Below the pieces are notes generated by a model, which saw nothing but the letters and a program-made list of their open reading frames with translations, had not been told where the DNA came from and made no database searches. Positions 25,202 through 33,552 of a DNA stretch of 64,000 nt are shown in pieces. Made by a program: the position numbers and the translations under genes. The stretch's first letter is position 1. Each line of letters starts with the position of its first letter. The DNA comes from KACC-23026 sp963829575 (GTDB taxonomy: Bacteria > Bacillota > Bacilli > Bacillales > Sporolactobacillaceae), in assembly GCA_963829575.1 (NCBI GenBank), contig CAWHJF010000013.1, forward strand, positions 434,001 to 498,000. Direction: 5' to 3'.

Positions 25202-26509
25202 ATGACCAAGCAGAAGGTAAAACGAAAAAAATCAGATTGGAAAGCCGCTTATTTACTGATGGCACCAGCCTTAATTTTGATTTTTGTCATTGCGATTTAT
25301 CCCGTTCTCCAATCGATGTACTTTAGTCTATTTGACTATCAATTAAATGACCCGACGAAATCAACGACGACGACTCATTATAGTATTGACCTTCAGCGCT
25401 ATCTCAATGATCTGCCTTTTTTAATGTATGACATTAAGAAAGACTTGCCGAACATGAAGGATTCGGATCAAAAGACCTTTTCGACTGTGTATCAACAGCT
25501 GACGACGCTCGATAATGAAATTAAAAAAGAAACGGGCGATCGATACACACAAGTTAACACCATACTCAACAATTTTAAGACCCCATCTGACAAACTCTCA
25601 GTTATGAGGATTCGTTCATCCACAGCCAAAGATTTAGAAAGAACGGCAACAAAAGTTGTGAAGGAGTTGGCACCTTATCAAAACTCAAACGTTTTGACCA
25701 ATGCCAAAAAAGATTATGGGCTGGCCAGTGGTCTAGGGGATTCCCTAATTAAACCGAACTTTATTGGTCTTCAACACTACAAGACCTATTTTAAAGATCC
25801 GCGAATGTGGGCAGCGCTTCTTCATACAGTTGTGTTCACGGTCGTTTCGGTCTTTATTGAATTTATTTTAGGGTTAGCGATCGCTTTGCTGATTAATAAG
25901 GCCTTTTTTGGCAGAGGGTTAATCCGGGCGTCAGTCCTGGTGCCATGGGCGATTCCAACGGCTATTTCAGCGATGATGTGGCGTTACTTATATGATGGTC
26001 AAAGTGGAATCATAGCTAAGTTTTTTGAAAAAATAGGGATTGTTCATGATATGGGTACCTTACTTACGACTACAAATGGAGCCATGGCGTCGGTTATATT
26101 GTCGGATGTTTGGAAAACAACTCCATATATGGCTTTGCTTTTGCTTGCGGGGTTACAAGTCATCCCTCAATCGCTTTATGAAGCGGCGGCCATTGATGGC
26201 GCGAATAAGTGGAAACAGTTCATCCGGATTACCTTACCGCTTTTAAAATTGAGTATTTTGGTTTCGTTATTATTCCGAACCTTAGATGCTTTTCGCGTGT
26301 TCGATTTGATTTATGTTCTAACTGGTGGCGGTCCAGCCAATTCCACTGAGACGATCTCCATTTACGCGTATAAAGTGATGTTCTCAGAGACGGATTTCGG
26401 CGGTGGTTCTGCGCTTTCAGTGATTGTCTTCATTTGCGTCGCAATTATTTCTGTTATCTTTGTCAAACTGCTAGGATCCGATTTGCTTCCAGAAGGATCA
26501 AAAAAATAG
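25202..26509 (+). CDS. Sugar ABC transporter permease (MalF type) with large external insertion
   Basis: A 435-residue permease. TM1 lies at about residues 14-36; then comes an extracellular segment of about 138 residues (47-184), helical and charged, before the standard NFIGLQHYKTYFKDPRMW that normally follows TM1 closely. The remaining five helices and the EAA loop (EAAAIDGANKWKQFIRITLP) are conventional. Ordinary members have about 290-310 residues, so the insertion is the unusual part; it recalls, without obvious homology, the P2 loop of MalF. It may contact the binding protein. AAGAGGTGA precedes ATG 25202; an upstream TTG is rejected. It pairs with the next permease. Confidence 0.9.
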   Translation: MTKQKVKRKKSDWKAAYLLMAPALILIFVIAIYPVLQSMYFSLFDYQLNDPTKSTTTTHYSIDLQRYLNDLPFLMYDIKKDLPNMKDSDQKTFSTVYQQLTTLDNEIKKETGDRYTQVNTILNNFKTPSDKLSVMRIRSSTAKDLERTATKVVKELAPYQNSNVLTNAKKDYGLASGLGDSLIKPNFIGLQHYKTYFKDPRMWAALLHTVVFTVVSVFIEFILGLAIALLINKAFFGRGLIRASVLVPWAIPTAISAMMWRYLYDGQSGIIAKFFEKIGIVHDMGTLLTTTNGAMASVILSDVWKTTPYMALLLLAGLQVIPQSLYEAAAIDGANKWKQFIRITLPLLKLSILVSLLFRTLDAFRVFDLIYVLTGGGPANSTETISIYAYKVMFSETDFGGGSALSVIVFICVAIISVIFVKLLGSDLLPEGSKK

Positions 26510-26522
26510 AGGAGGGGATTTT

Positions 26523-27350
26523 ATGGCAAAAAAAGCGGGCCCTTGGTTTTATCTCTTTTTGATCGTCTTTGTCTTCGTCATCATGTTTCCGTTTCTTTGG
26601 GTGTTCTTAAGTTCCTTAAAACCCCCGTCCGAACTCTATGGGGACCAAGCGTTTCGCTGGATTGCGGTGCATCCAACGTTAAAAAATTATGTCGATGTAT
26701 TTGTGAATTATCCATTTTTGGTATATCTTAGAAATAGCTTGATTGTATCAGCGCTTACAACCTTAATCGCGGTGCTCTTTGCCTCGTTTGCTGCTTATGC
26801 ACTGGCTAGACTGCAATTTCCCGGCAAGACGGTGATTCTCGGGTTAACGTTATCGGTGACCATGTTTCCACAGATTGCAACCCTTTCACCCATCTATATC
26901 ATTCTGATGCACCTTGGATTAACGAACAGTTATATTGGTTTGATTATTCCTTATATCACGATAACCTTGCCGCTCTCGATCTGGCTTTTGGTCACTTTTT
27001 TTCGAAAGATCCCAATGGAATTGGAAGAGTCCGCCAAAATTGATGGCGCCACTCTGATGCAAACCTATCGGAAGATTATTTTTCCGCTTGCGATTCCAGG
27101 GATTTTTACAACTGCGATCTTAGCTTTTATAGCAGCATGGAATGAATATTTATTCGCGCTTACAATCAATACTGATCAATCACGGATGACCGTACCTGTG
27201 GGGATTTCCATGTTCTCAGGTCAATACACGGTGCCTTGGGGAGAAATTTGTGCGGCAACCGTGGTCGTAACCGTACCACTTGTCATTCTTGTCCTCATTT
27301 TCCAACGTAGGATTGTATCAGGTCTGACATCAGGTTCGGTTAAAGAGTAG
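26523..27350 (+). CDS. Sugar ABC transporter permease (MalG type)
   Basis: A 275-residue inner-membrane permease with six helices and the EAA motif EESAKIDGATLMQTYRKIIFP for coupling to the ATPase. Typical start (FYLFLIVFVFVIMFPFLWVFLSSLKPPSELY) and size for MalG/family-1 transporters. AGGAGGGG precedes ATG 26523, 13 bp after the MalF-type gene. No ATPase gene is in this operon, so the system probably uses a shared MsmK/MsmX-type ATPase encoded elsewhere, as many Bacillales sugar importers do. Confidence 0.93.
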   Translation: MAKKAGPWFYLFLIVFVFVIMFPFLWVFLSSLKPPSELYGDQAFRWIAVHPTLKNYVDVFVNYPFLVYLRNSLIVSALTTLIAVLFASFAAYALARLQFPGKTVILGLTLSVTMFPQIATLSPIYIILMHLGLTNSYIGLIIPYITITLPLSIWLLVTFFRKIPMELEESAKIDGATLMQTYRKIIFPLAIPGIFTTAILAFIAAWNEYLFALTINTDQSRMTVPVGISMFSGQYTVPWGEICAATVVVTVPLVILVLIFQRRIVSGLTSGSVKE

Positions 27351-27388
27351 CTATTTTAAAATATGAAAGAGAAATAGGAGTGTTCAAT

Positions 27389-28102
27389 TTGAAAGTCACT
27401 GTTTGGAATGAATACCGTCATGAAAAAGAACATGAAGAGGTTCGCAACGTGTATCCGGAAGGGATTCACGAAGCGATTGCTGGATTTCTTAAAGAAGCCG
27501 GACTGGATACCGCTACCGCAACGCTCGATGAACCGGAACATGGTTTAACAGAAGAGGTTTTGAATGGAACGGATGTTCTCGTATGGTGGGGACATATGGC
27601 GCACGATGAGGTGGCCGATGAAATTGTCGACCGTGTTCAACAACGTGTGCTCGATGGCATGGGACTCATTGTCTTACACTCCGGTCATTTCTCAAAAATT
27701 TTCAAAAAATTAATGGGCACGTCATGTGACTTAAAATGGCGTGAAGCTGGCGAGAATGAGCGGATTTGGGTGGTCGACCCAAGCCATCCGATTGCAGAAG
27801 GCATCGGCGAAACCATTGAGCTTGAGCACGAAGAAATGTACGGCGAGCACTTTGATATTCCGGCACCAGATGAACTCGTTTTTGTCAGTTGGTTCAAAGG
27901 TGGAGAGGTATTCCGAAGTGGGTGTGTCTTTAAGAGAGGGCAAGGGAAGATCTTCTACTTCCGACCTGGACACGAAACGTTCCCAACCTATTACAATAAA
28001 GAGGTTCAAAAAGTGATTGTAAATGCGGCTCATTATGTCGCACCAACTCAGCGCTCTAAACCAGTCTACGGCAATGCTCAGCCGTTTGAAAAACTGGATT
28101 AA
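27389..28102 (+). CDS. ThuA-domain protein
   Basis: A 237-residue protein of the ThuA family (type-1 glutamine-amidotransferase-like fold). MKVTVWNEYRHEKEHEEV at the start, DVLVWWGHMAHDEV near residue 62, LIVLHSGHFSKIFKKLMG near 92 and the late GKIFYFRPGHETFPTYY are family hallmarks. ThuA was first linked to trehalose utilisation in rhizobia; its reaction remains uncertain. TTG 27389 (AGGAG eight bases upstream) restores the family's usual N-terminus; an earlier GTG overlaps the ribosome site. It is the last gene of the ABC operon, closed by a terminator. Confidence 0.9.
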   Translation: MKVTVWNEYRHEKEHEEVRNVYPEGIHEAIAGFLKEAGLDTATATLDEPEHGLTEEVLNGTDVLVWWGHMAHDEVADEIVDRVQQRVLDGMGLIVLHSGHFSKIFKKLMGTSCDLKWREAGENERIWVVDPSHPIAEGIGETIELEHEEMYGEHFDIPAPDELVFVSWFKGGEVFRSGCVFKRGQGKIFYFRPGHETFPTYYNKEVQKVIVNAAHYVAPTQRSKPVYGNAQPFEKLD

Positions 28103-28116
28103 TCGAGAATGTGAAC

Positions 28117-28147
28117 AGCCTCCTTGTGTGCAAGGGGGTTTTTTATA
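28117..28147 (+). terminator. Terminator of the sugar ABC / ThuA operon
   Basis: CCTCCTTG-tgtg-CAAGGGGG followed by TTTTTT. Confidence 0.9.
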
Positions 28148-28375
28148 TATTTGGAGAGAGGCGGCATGGTGAGTGTGCGATGGTTTTCAAGATGAGTCGG
28201 TTAAAACCTATAGATTTTAAAATTATGGGATGGATGTAGGGCGGTCAATCCTCATATTTGAAATACCGAAGAAAAATTATAAAGGAAACCTAACATTTCA
28301 TTTGATTACCCCACAAGAATCCCAGGAAATGTTACGATTAAAATTAAATAAACGTTTGAATGAGGAGGGGTTACT

Positions 28376-28921
28376 ATCGAACGTTTGGATTTGGAAGCAA
28401 AGACCGTGTATTTGCGAGAACTTGAATTTGATGATTGGGAACGCGTCCATAGCTATGCGTCCCAAAAACGGGTGTGTACGTATCAGCCGTGGGGACCTAA
28501 TTCAGAAGATGAGTCAAAAGGTTATGTGGAGATCGCTTTAAAAGATGCAAAACGAGTGCCACGAACGCGATTTGTGTTTGGGGCAATTCGGAAAAGTGAC
28601 GATCAACTCATAGGGGCGGGCGAATTGAATATACGAGATGCTTCAAATAGCGAAGGTGAAATCGGCTATATTGTTCACCCTGAGGTGTGGGGAAAGGGAG
28701 TCGCAACTGAAATGGCAGCGTTGTTATTAAGGTATGGATTTAAGACCCATCATCTGCATCGTATAGTCGCCACTTGCCATCCACATAACCTGGCTTCAGC
28801 TCGAGTTTTAGAGAAAAATAGAATGTCCTATGAGGGGCGGCTTCGTGAGCACATGCTCATGAGAGGAGAATGGCGCGACTCCTTGCTATATAGTCTTTTG
28901 GAGCATGAGTGGAGACAGTGA
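28376..28921 (+). CDS. GNAT-family acetyltransferase (RimJ/RimL type), non-standard start
   Basis: A RimJ/RimL-type acetyltransferase of about 180 residues: TVYLRELEFDDWERVHSYAS at the start, the acetyl-CoA loop YIVHPEVWGKGVATEMAALLL (G-K-G-V-A) and the C-terminal CHPHNLASARVLEKNRM. The start is odd. The first conventional codon is TTG 28385, 14 bases from a strong GAGGAGGGG; a codon with ideal spacing (five bases) is ATC at 28376, and the frame is closed upstream by TGA at 28361. The 5' boundary given here assumes ATC; TTG 28385 is the conservative choice. It is convergent with the FAD dehydrogenase gene. Confidence 0.75.
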   Translation: MERLDLEAKTVYLRELEFDDWERVHSYASQKRVCTYQPWGPNSEDESKGYVEIALKDAKRVPRTRFVFGAIRKSDDQLIGAGELNIRDASNSEGEIGYIVHPEVWGKGVATEMAALLLRYGFKTHHLHRIVATCHPHNLASARVLEKNRMSYEGRLREHMLMRGEWRDSLLYSLLEHEWRQ

Positions 28922-28977
28922 AGTTGAGGCACACATATAAAAGAGGCAGATCGTGATCGAGTTTTGTTCGCCGGAGT

Positions 28978-29393
28978 GGCTCGCGCACACAATCAAGCAA
29001 AAATAGAGGGGGTTGTGTGCGCAAGGGCTGGCTCACGCACACAATCAAGCAAAAATAGAGGAGGTTGTGTGCGCAAGGGGTGGCTCACGCACACAAACAA
29101 GCAAAAATAGTGGAGGTGTGTGCGCAAGGGCTGGCTCACGCACACAAACAAGCAAAAATAGAGTGGGTTGTGTGCGTAAGGGGTGGCTCACGCACACAAT
29201 CAAGCAAAAATAGAAGGAGTAGTGTGCGCAAGGGCTGGCTCACGCACACAAACAAGCAAAAATAGAAGGAGTAGTGTGCGCAGGGGGTGGCTCACGCACA
29301 CAAACAAGCAAAAATAGAAGGGGTAGCGTGCGCAAGGTATGGCTCACGCACACGAACAAGCAAAAAAAGAGGGAGTAGTGTGCGCGAGCCACA
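28978..29393. repeat. Eight-copy tandem repeat, 52-bp unit, hairpin-forming
   Basis: Eight units with starts of CAAGCAAAAA at 28994, 29046, 29098, 29149, 29201, 29253, 29305 and 29357 (period 52, once 51). Each contains GTGTGCG ... CGCACAC, a 7-bp inverted repeat around AAGGGCTGGCTCA, followed by an A-rich linker. It fills the convergent gap between the GNAT and FAD dehydrogenase genes. The whole unit repeats, with no unique spacers, so it is not a CRISPR array. Confidence 0.95.
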
Positions 29394-29399
29394 GCCCAA

Positions 29400-31055
29400 T
29401 TAGCCTAGGTCTTCTATAATTCCTTGGCCAGCCTTTCGACCTGAAAACAGGCAGCCACCGAGAAACGTGCCTTCAAGCGCCCGATACCCGTGAACACCAC
29501 CTCCACCGAAACCGGCCGCTTCACCTGCAGCATATAATCCGGAAATAGGTAAGCCGCTTTCGTTCAAAACGCGACTAGATAAATCGGTTTGTAGGCCACC
29601 TAATGTTTTCCGACTAACCAAATTCAGGCGTACGGCAATCAAGGGGCCATTTTTGGCGTCTAAGAATTTATGAGGTGGTGCAACCCGAATCAACTTATCA
29701 CCCAAATAATTTCGAGCGCCTCGAATCGCTGTAATCTGCAGGTCTTTCGTAAAAGTATGGTCGATTTCACGGTCTCGTGCTCGAATTTGACGCTCCAATT
29801 CCTCATGTATAATTAGAGAATCACCGGTGATGCGATTCATACCATTCACGAGTTCTGGCAAATGAGCGGCTACCACAAAATCTTCGCCATGATCCATAAA
29901 CGCTTGGACGGGTTGCGAAGCGCCTGGGAGCGCCCGAGACAGTACTTTTTTAATGCTTTTTCCGGTGAGATCTGGGTTTTGTTCCGAGCCCGATAATGCA
30001 AATTCTTTCTCAATGATTTTTTGTGTTAAAACAAACCAGGAATAGTCATATCCGGTGTCCTGAATCGCTTTTAAAGTACCTAGTGTATCGAAGCCTGGAA
30101 AATTCGGGGCGGGGAATCGTTTACCGGTCGCATCTAACCAAAGCGAGGAAGGGCCGGGCAAAATTCGAATCCCGTGCATCGGCCAAACCGGGTTCCAGTT
30201 TTTGATCCCTTCTGTGTAGTGCCACATGCGATCACGATTGACGATTCTCCCACCGGAACGTTCTGTGATCTCGAGCATCCGACCATCGACATGCTCGGGC
30301 ACGCCTGAAATCATATTTTTCGGTGGTGAACCGAGCCATTCGGGCCAATTTTTTCGGATCAAGTCGTGATTGCCGCCAATCCCGCCGCTCGTTACAAGGA
30401 CCGCCGATGCTTTGAATTCAAATTCCCCGCATGTTTCTCTTGAACTGGCTTCCCCTCGCTTGGCGGTACTCTCAACCAAAAGGTCTCCGCGAACGCCCAC
30501 AACAGCACCTTTCTCAAGCAAAAGCTCATTCACACGATGACGCGGCCGATAGTCCACTCGCCCCTTTTTAATCCCCTCACGTACTTTCGCTTCAAATGGT
30601 TGAACAATCGCGGGTCCTGTCCCCCACACTATATGGAAGCGCGGAACAGAATTGCCGTGTCCTTCTGCTAAATAACCTCCACGTTCGGCCCAACCAACGA
30701 CAGGGAAAAAACGAATCCCGAGGTTGCGAAGCCAAGTACGTTTTTCTTCATGGGCAAATTGAACGTAGGATTCAGCCCATTTATAAGCCCAGATATCTTC
30801 ATCTTCCAAACGGTCAAACCCCGCTGTACCAAGCCAATCTTGCCAAGCAAGCTCATAGGAATCTTTTATTCCCATTCGCCGTTGTTCAAGTGAATCGACA
30901 AGAAAGAGGCCACCAAACGACCACCAGGCTTGCCCGCCCAAAGACGCTTCAGGCTCTTGATCAAGCAGGCATACACGTTTTCCAGCTTCACTCAATTCGG
31001 ATGCGGCAACAAGACCAGAAAGGCCAGCTCCGACAATAAGGACATCATAATTCAC
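29400..31055 (-). CDS. FAD-binding dehydrogenase (flavocytochrome c / KsdD-like)
   Basis: A 551-residue flavoprotein. The N-terminal FAD site is YDVLIVGAGLSGLVAASELSE, and the C-terminus has SGLYAAGEAAGFGGGGVHGYRALEGTFLGGC, the FAD-binding end of the fumarate reductase/3-ketosteroid dehydrogenase superfamily. The long mid-region (RFPAPNFPGFDTLGTL) matches predicted oxidoreductases annotated as FAD-binding dehydrogenases. Substrate unknown. GTG 31055 is chosen: AGGAGG lies six bases upstream, inside the longer frame. A near-perfect cre site at 31113-31126 overlaps the likely promoter, suggesting carbon-catabolite repression. Confidence 0.85.
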   Translation of the reverse strand: MNYDVLIVGAGLSGLVAASELSEAGKRVCLLDQEPEASLGGQAWWSFGGLFLVDSLEQRRMGIKDSYELAWQDWLGTAGFDRLEDEDIWAYKWAESYVQFAHEEKRTWLRNLGIRFFPVVGWAERGGYLAEGHGNSVPRFHIVWGTGPAIVQPFEAKVREGIKKGRVDYRPRHRVNELLLEKGAVVGVRGDLLVESTAKRGEASSRETCGEFEFKASAVLVTSGGIGGNHDLIRKNWPEWLGSPPKNMISGVPEHVDGRMLEITERSGGRIVNRDRMWHYTEGIKNWNPVWPMHGIRILPGPSSLWLDATGKRFPAPNFPGFDTLGTLKAIQDTGYDYSWFVLTQKIIEKEFALSGSEQNPDLTGKSIKKVLSRALPGASQPVQAFMDHGEDFVVAAHLPELVNGMNRITGDSLIIHEELERQIRARDREIDHTFTKDLQITAIRGARNYLGDKLIRVAPPHKFLDAKNGPLIAVRLNLVSRKTLGGLQTDLSSRVLNESGLPISGLYAAGEAAGFGGGGVHGYRALEGTFLGGCLFSGRKAGQGIIEDLG

Positions 31056-31112
31056 AGGGCTCCTCCTCAAAAACAAAATGATAGGATTATTATAAGTTTA
31101 AAAACCGAATAT

Positions 31113-31126
31113 TGAAAGCGTTTACT
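31113..31126. promoter_or_regulatory. cre-like site before the FAD dehydrogenase gene
   Basis: TGAAAGCGTTTACT matches the cre consensus at 13 of 14 positions. It is about 20 bp upstream of a minus-strand TATAAT (31089-31094 region), so it would overlap the -35 box. Confidence 0.7.
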
Positions 31127-31243
31127 AAAAGGGTTAGTCCTTTGTAGAGTCGAAGATTTTTAGAAATCATACAAAGCGCCAATGTCATATATGGTAAAAT
31201 TAAGTAAAGATTGAGAAAAAATAATGTGGAAAGGTGGATCACT

Positions 31244-31969
31244 ATGTTTTCACCTTCAAAGGAGCGACATAAAACTAAATGGATAATCGATCGATGTGAT
31301 CCTTTCGAAAGTTATCTGGCAGGGAGTCTAGTCCCTGGAGGATTTGAGGCGTATGCACGGATTCTTCATCCTGCAAACGGTTTACATGGTGAATCTAATG
31401 TGACATTGGCCGAGATTGCGGAATGGTCTGGCCGAGTTTATCATCCAGCCATGCAATTGGAATCCATTGGTACACCTTTAAAAGGATTTGGGGGTGAACC
31501 AAAACCGTGGGATGGCCACCGACCGCCCTCAATGCCGCTTAGTCAATTAAAAACGTTGTCAAATCTTCTAAGTAACTTTACCCAAACACCTGATTCGATC
31601 TGGTGTCTTGTTTGGGAAGGGCATGTGGGGAGCGTTCTTCAAGGAACGGTTCGCCCCATTATTAAGAATCCTTATCGAAAGTATTATCTGTATAAGGGTG
31701 GCATAGAAGCGTTCGGGCAGACTGGGTTTACAACCCATCATTTTGAACCCCCAGAGTATTGGTTCCCTGGGGATCACTCTTGGTGTGTGGCAACGGATAT
31801 GGATCTATTCTGGACCTATGTTGGAGGTTCAAAGACATGCATTGACGCTATTTTGCAAAGCTCACATTTGGAAGCGGTTCCAGCAAAACTCAACCACGGA
31901 TTAACCATGGAATCAGACAGAATCAATAGATTAACTGAAGAAGAGAAAGCGAATTGGCTTGATTTTTGA
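31244..31969 (+). CDS. Conserved hypothetical protein
   Basis: A 241-residue soluble protein without signal peptide or membrane helix. It has FESYLAGSLVPGGFEAYARILHPA at about residues 22-45, several Trp-rich patches (SIWCLVWEGHVG, PPEYWFPGDHSWCVATDMD) and a probable beta-rich core. Similar Trp-rich proteins with 'GFEAYARILHPA'-like openings are annotated as hypothetical, I believe often in actinobacteria, so lateral transfer is possible. No function can be given. GGAAAGGTGG precedes ATG 31244; a longer frame from 31211 begins with a TTG without ribosome site. Confidence 0.7.
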   Translation: MFSPSKERHKTKWIIDRCDPFESYLAGSLVPGGFEAYARILHPANGLHGESNVTLAEIAEWSGRVYHPAMQLESIGTPLKGFGGEPKPWDGHRPPSMPLSQLKTLSNLLSNFTQTPDSIWCLVWEGHVGSVLQGTVRPIIKNPYRKYYLYKGGIEAFGQTGFTTHHFEPPEYWFPGDHSWCVATDMDLFWTYVGGSKTCIDAILQSSHLEAVPAKLNHGLTMESDRINRLTEEEKANWLDF

Positions 31970-32027
31970 TTTGTAGTAAAAAGAACAGGCCAGAAAAGAA
32001 AATCAACGAATTGAGGAGGAATACAAA

Positions 32028-32816
32028 ATGAAACATATTTTGATCGATACGATGGATGGGGTTCGGACACTCACGTTAAACAGACCGGAGCGCTTGAACG
32101 CTGTAAACGATACACTTAGTCATGAAATCATTCAGACCATTTCAGAGGCATCCGCTGACGATGACGTCCGTGTCATTGTGATTACTGGCAGTGGACGAGG
32201 ATTCTGTGCAGGTCTAGATTTGACCGATTATGCGAAGAGAAATTCAGACGTAGAGTCTCGTCATCAAAAATTAGATGAATTGGGTTGGGTGGGACATCAG
32301 GCCTTGGGGATTGTGCATTGTGATAAGCCTGTCATTGCTGCAATTAATGGGATTGCAGCAGGTGCAGGGCTCGCGTTGGCACTTGCCTGTGACCTCCGTT
32401 TCATGTCCAGTGAGGCAAGGGTGACAGCGGGTTACATTCGCCGTGGTCTTAGCCCAGATGCGGGAATGAGTTATTTTTTACCGCGGTTGGTCGGGCAGGC
32501 AAAAGCGGCTGAATTGATCTTAACCGGTCGAGACATTTACCCTGAGGAAGCCGAACGAATGGGATTGGTGAACGGGTTATTCCCACATGCAGACTTTCAG
32601 GAACAGGTGATGAACGTCGCCAGGGAATTAGCGGCCGGACCGCCGATCGCCATGACGCTTTCTAAACGATTACTTGCTGCGAGCCCTGACACGGATCTCA
32701 CAACGATTTTAAAACAAGAGTACGCGTTTATTAAGCAATGTTTTGGAACCAAAGATGTCCAGGAAGGGGTTCAAGCCTTTGCTGAGAAGCGAAAGCCCGT
32801 GTTCCGAGGGGAATAG
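32028..32816 (+). CDS. Enoyl-CoA hydratase/isomerase family protein
   Basis: A 262-residue crotonase-fold enzyme. The oxyanion-hole segments are GRGFCAGLDL (about residues 57-66) and AAINGIAAGAGLALALACDLRF (about 104-125); the catalytic-region GLSPDAGMSYFLPRLVG follows. The pattern resembles the PaaG/ring-isomerase subgroup (Asp in place of one Glu), so it may act on 2-enoyl-CoA or cyclic CoA esters. GAGGAGG precedes ATG 32028. It stands between a hypothetical and a GNAT gene, all on the plus strand; no other beta-oxidation gene is adjacent (a thiolase lies 5 kb downstream). Confidence 0.88.
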   Translation: MKHILIDTMDGVRTLTLNRPERLNAVNDTLSHEIIQTISEASADDDVRVIVITGSGRGFCAGLDLTDYAKRNSDVESRHQKLDELGWVGHQALGIVHCDKPVIAAINGIAAGAGLALALACDLRFMSSEARVTAGYIRRGLSPDAGMSYFLPRLVGQAKAAELILTGRDIYPEEAERMGLVNGLFPHADFQEQVMNVARELAAGPPIAMTLSKRLLAASPDTDLTTILKQEYAFIKQCFGTKDVQEGVQAFAEKRKPVFRGE

Positions 32817-32842
32817 ACCAATTTTCAAGGGAGAGAGACGTT

Positions 32843-33388
32843 GTGTTGATACATAAGGTTGATGATGAAGTCTTATTGAGGATGTTTAACGAGGACGATG
32901 CAGAAGCGTTTTTTAATTTGACAATTCAATCTAAAACTCATTTAAAAGAATGGCTGGGTTGGCTTGATTCTGTTCAAAGTGTAAATGATACGGCTGAAAA
33001 CATTAAGGCTAGATTACAAGCCTTTGCAGAAAATGGTGGTTTTCCAAAGTCCTTCGCCATTATTTTTAACGGTGAAATTGCGGGTACAATCGGTTTTAAT
33101 GACGTCAATCAAACGAATAAAATGGGTGTTGTGGGCTATTGGTTAGGAGAACAATTCCAAGGTAAAGGGATCATGACAAGGGCATTGAGAGCGTTAATTG
33201 ATTATGGATTTCAAGAGCTCAAGCTCAATCGAATTGAGATTTGTGCGGCGGTTGAAAACAAAAAGAGTCGAGCCCTTCCAGAACGATTAGGCTTTACAGC
33301 AGAAGGTCGATTAAGACAAGCAGAATGGTTATATGATCATTATGTGGACCACGTGATCTATGGCCTTTTGGCTGAGGAATGGAAGTAA
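32843..33388 (+). CDS. RimL/YdaF-type N-acetyltransferase
   Basis: A 181-residue GNAT protein. HLKEWLGWLDSVQSVNDT (about residues 33-50), GYWLGEQFQGKGIMTRALRAL (the acetyl-CoA loop Q-G-K-G-I) and the C-terminal ENKKSRALPERLGFTAEGRLRQAEWL match the ribosomal-protein-serine acetyltransferase subgroup (RimL, YdaF). GTG 32843 is preceded by AGGGAGAGAG. Close spacing (26 bp) to the enoyl-CoA hydratase gene suggests an operon. Confidence 0.87.
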   Translation: MLIHKVDDEVLLRMFNEDDAEAFFNLTIQSKTHLKEWLGWLDSVQSVNDTAENIKARLQAFAENGGFPKSFAIIFNGEIAGTIGFNDVNQTNKMGVVGYWLGEQFQGKGIMTRALRALIDYGFQELKLNRIEICAAVENKKSRALPERLGFTAEGRLRQAEWLYDHYVDHVIYGLLAEEWK

Positions 33389-33510
33389 AGATCTGCCTTT
33401 TGTTAACGAACTACGGGGAAGCGTTGGAGTTAAGCCTACTGGTTTTATAGTGTTAAGAAAAAAGGCACTTTATTATTGATATTGAGAATTCACGGTAATT
33501 ATTTTTCTTG

Positions 33511-33539
33511 TTGACGCAATATAGATTATTATGTTAACT
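33511..33539 (+). promoter_or_regulatory. Putative promoter of the T-box / MFS transcript
   Basis: TTGACG (33511-33516), a 17-bp spacer and a weak -10 TTAACT (33534-33539), placed about 15 bp before the first paired base of the T-box leader. Confidence 0.55.
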
Positions 33540-33552
33540 TTATAAAAAATTA

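Noticed and set aside
28230..28541. 103-codon ORF overlapping the RimJ/RimL gene
   Set aside because: Its second half is the acetyltransferase gene read in another frame. The part before 28376 (QESQEMLRLKLNKRLNEEG) looks protein-like, but has no start with a ribosome site and no stop of its own.
29013..29265. Two overlapping 66-codon ORFs rich in AHA-type repeats
   Set aside because: They are translations of the 52-bp DNA repeat in different frames; they lack ribosome sites and the period is not a multiple of three.
28978..29393. CRISPR array
   Set aside because: The whole 52-bp unit is repeated, with no unique spacers and no cas genes nearby. It is a simple tandem repeat.
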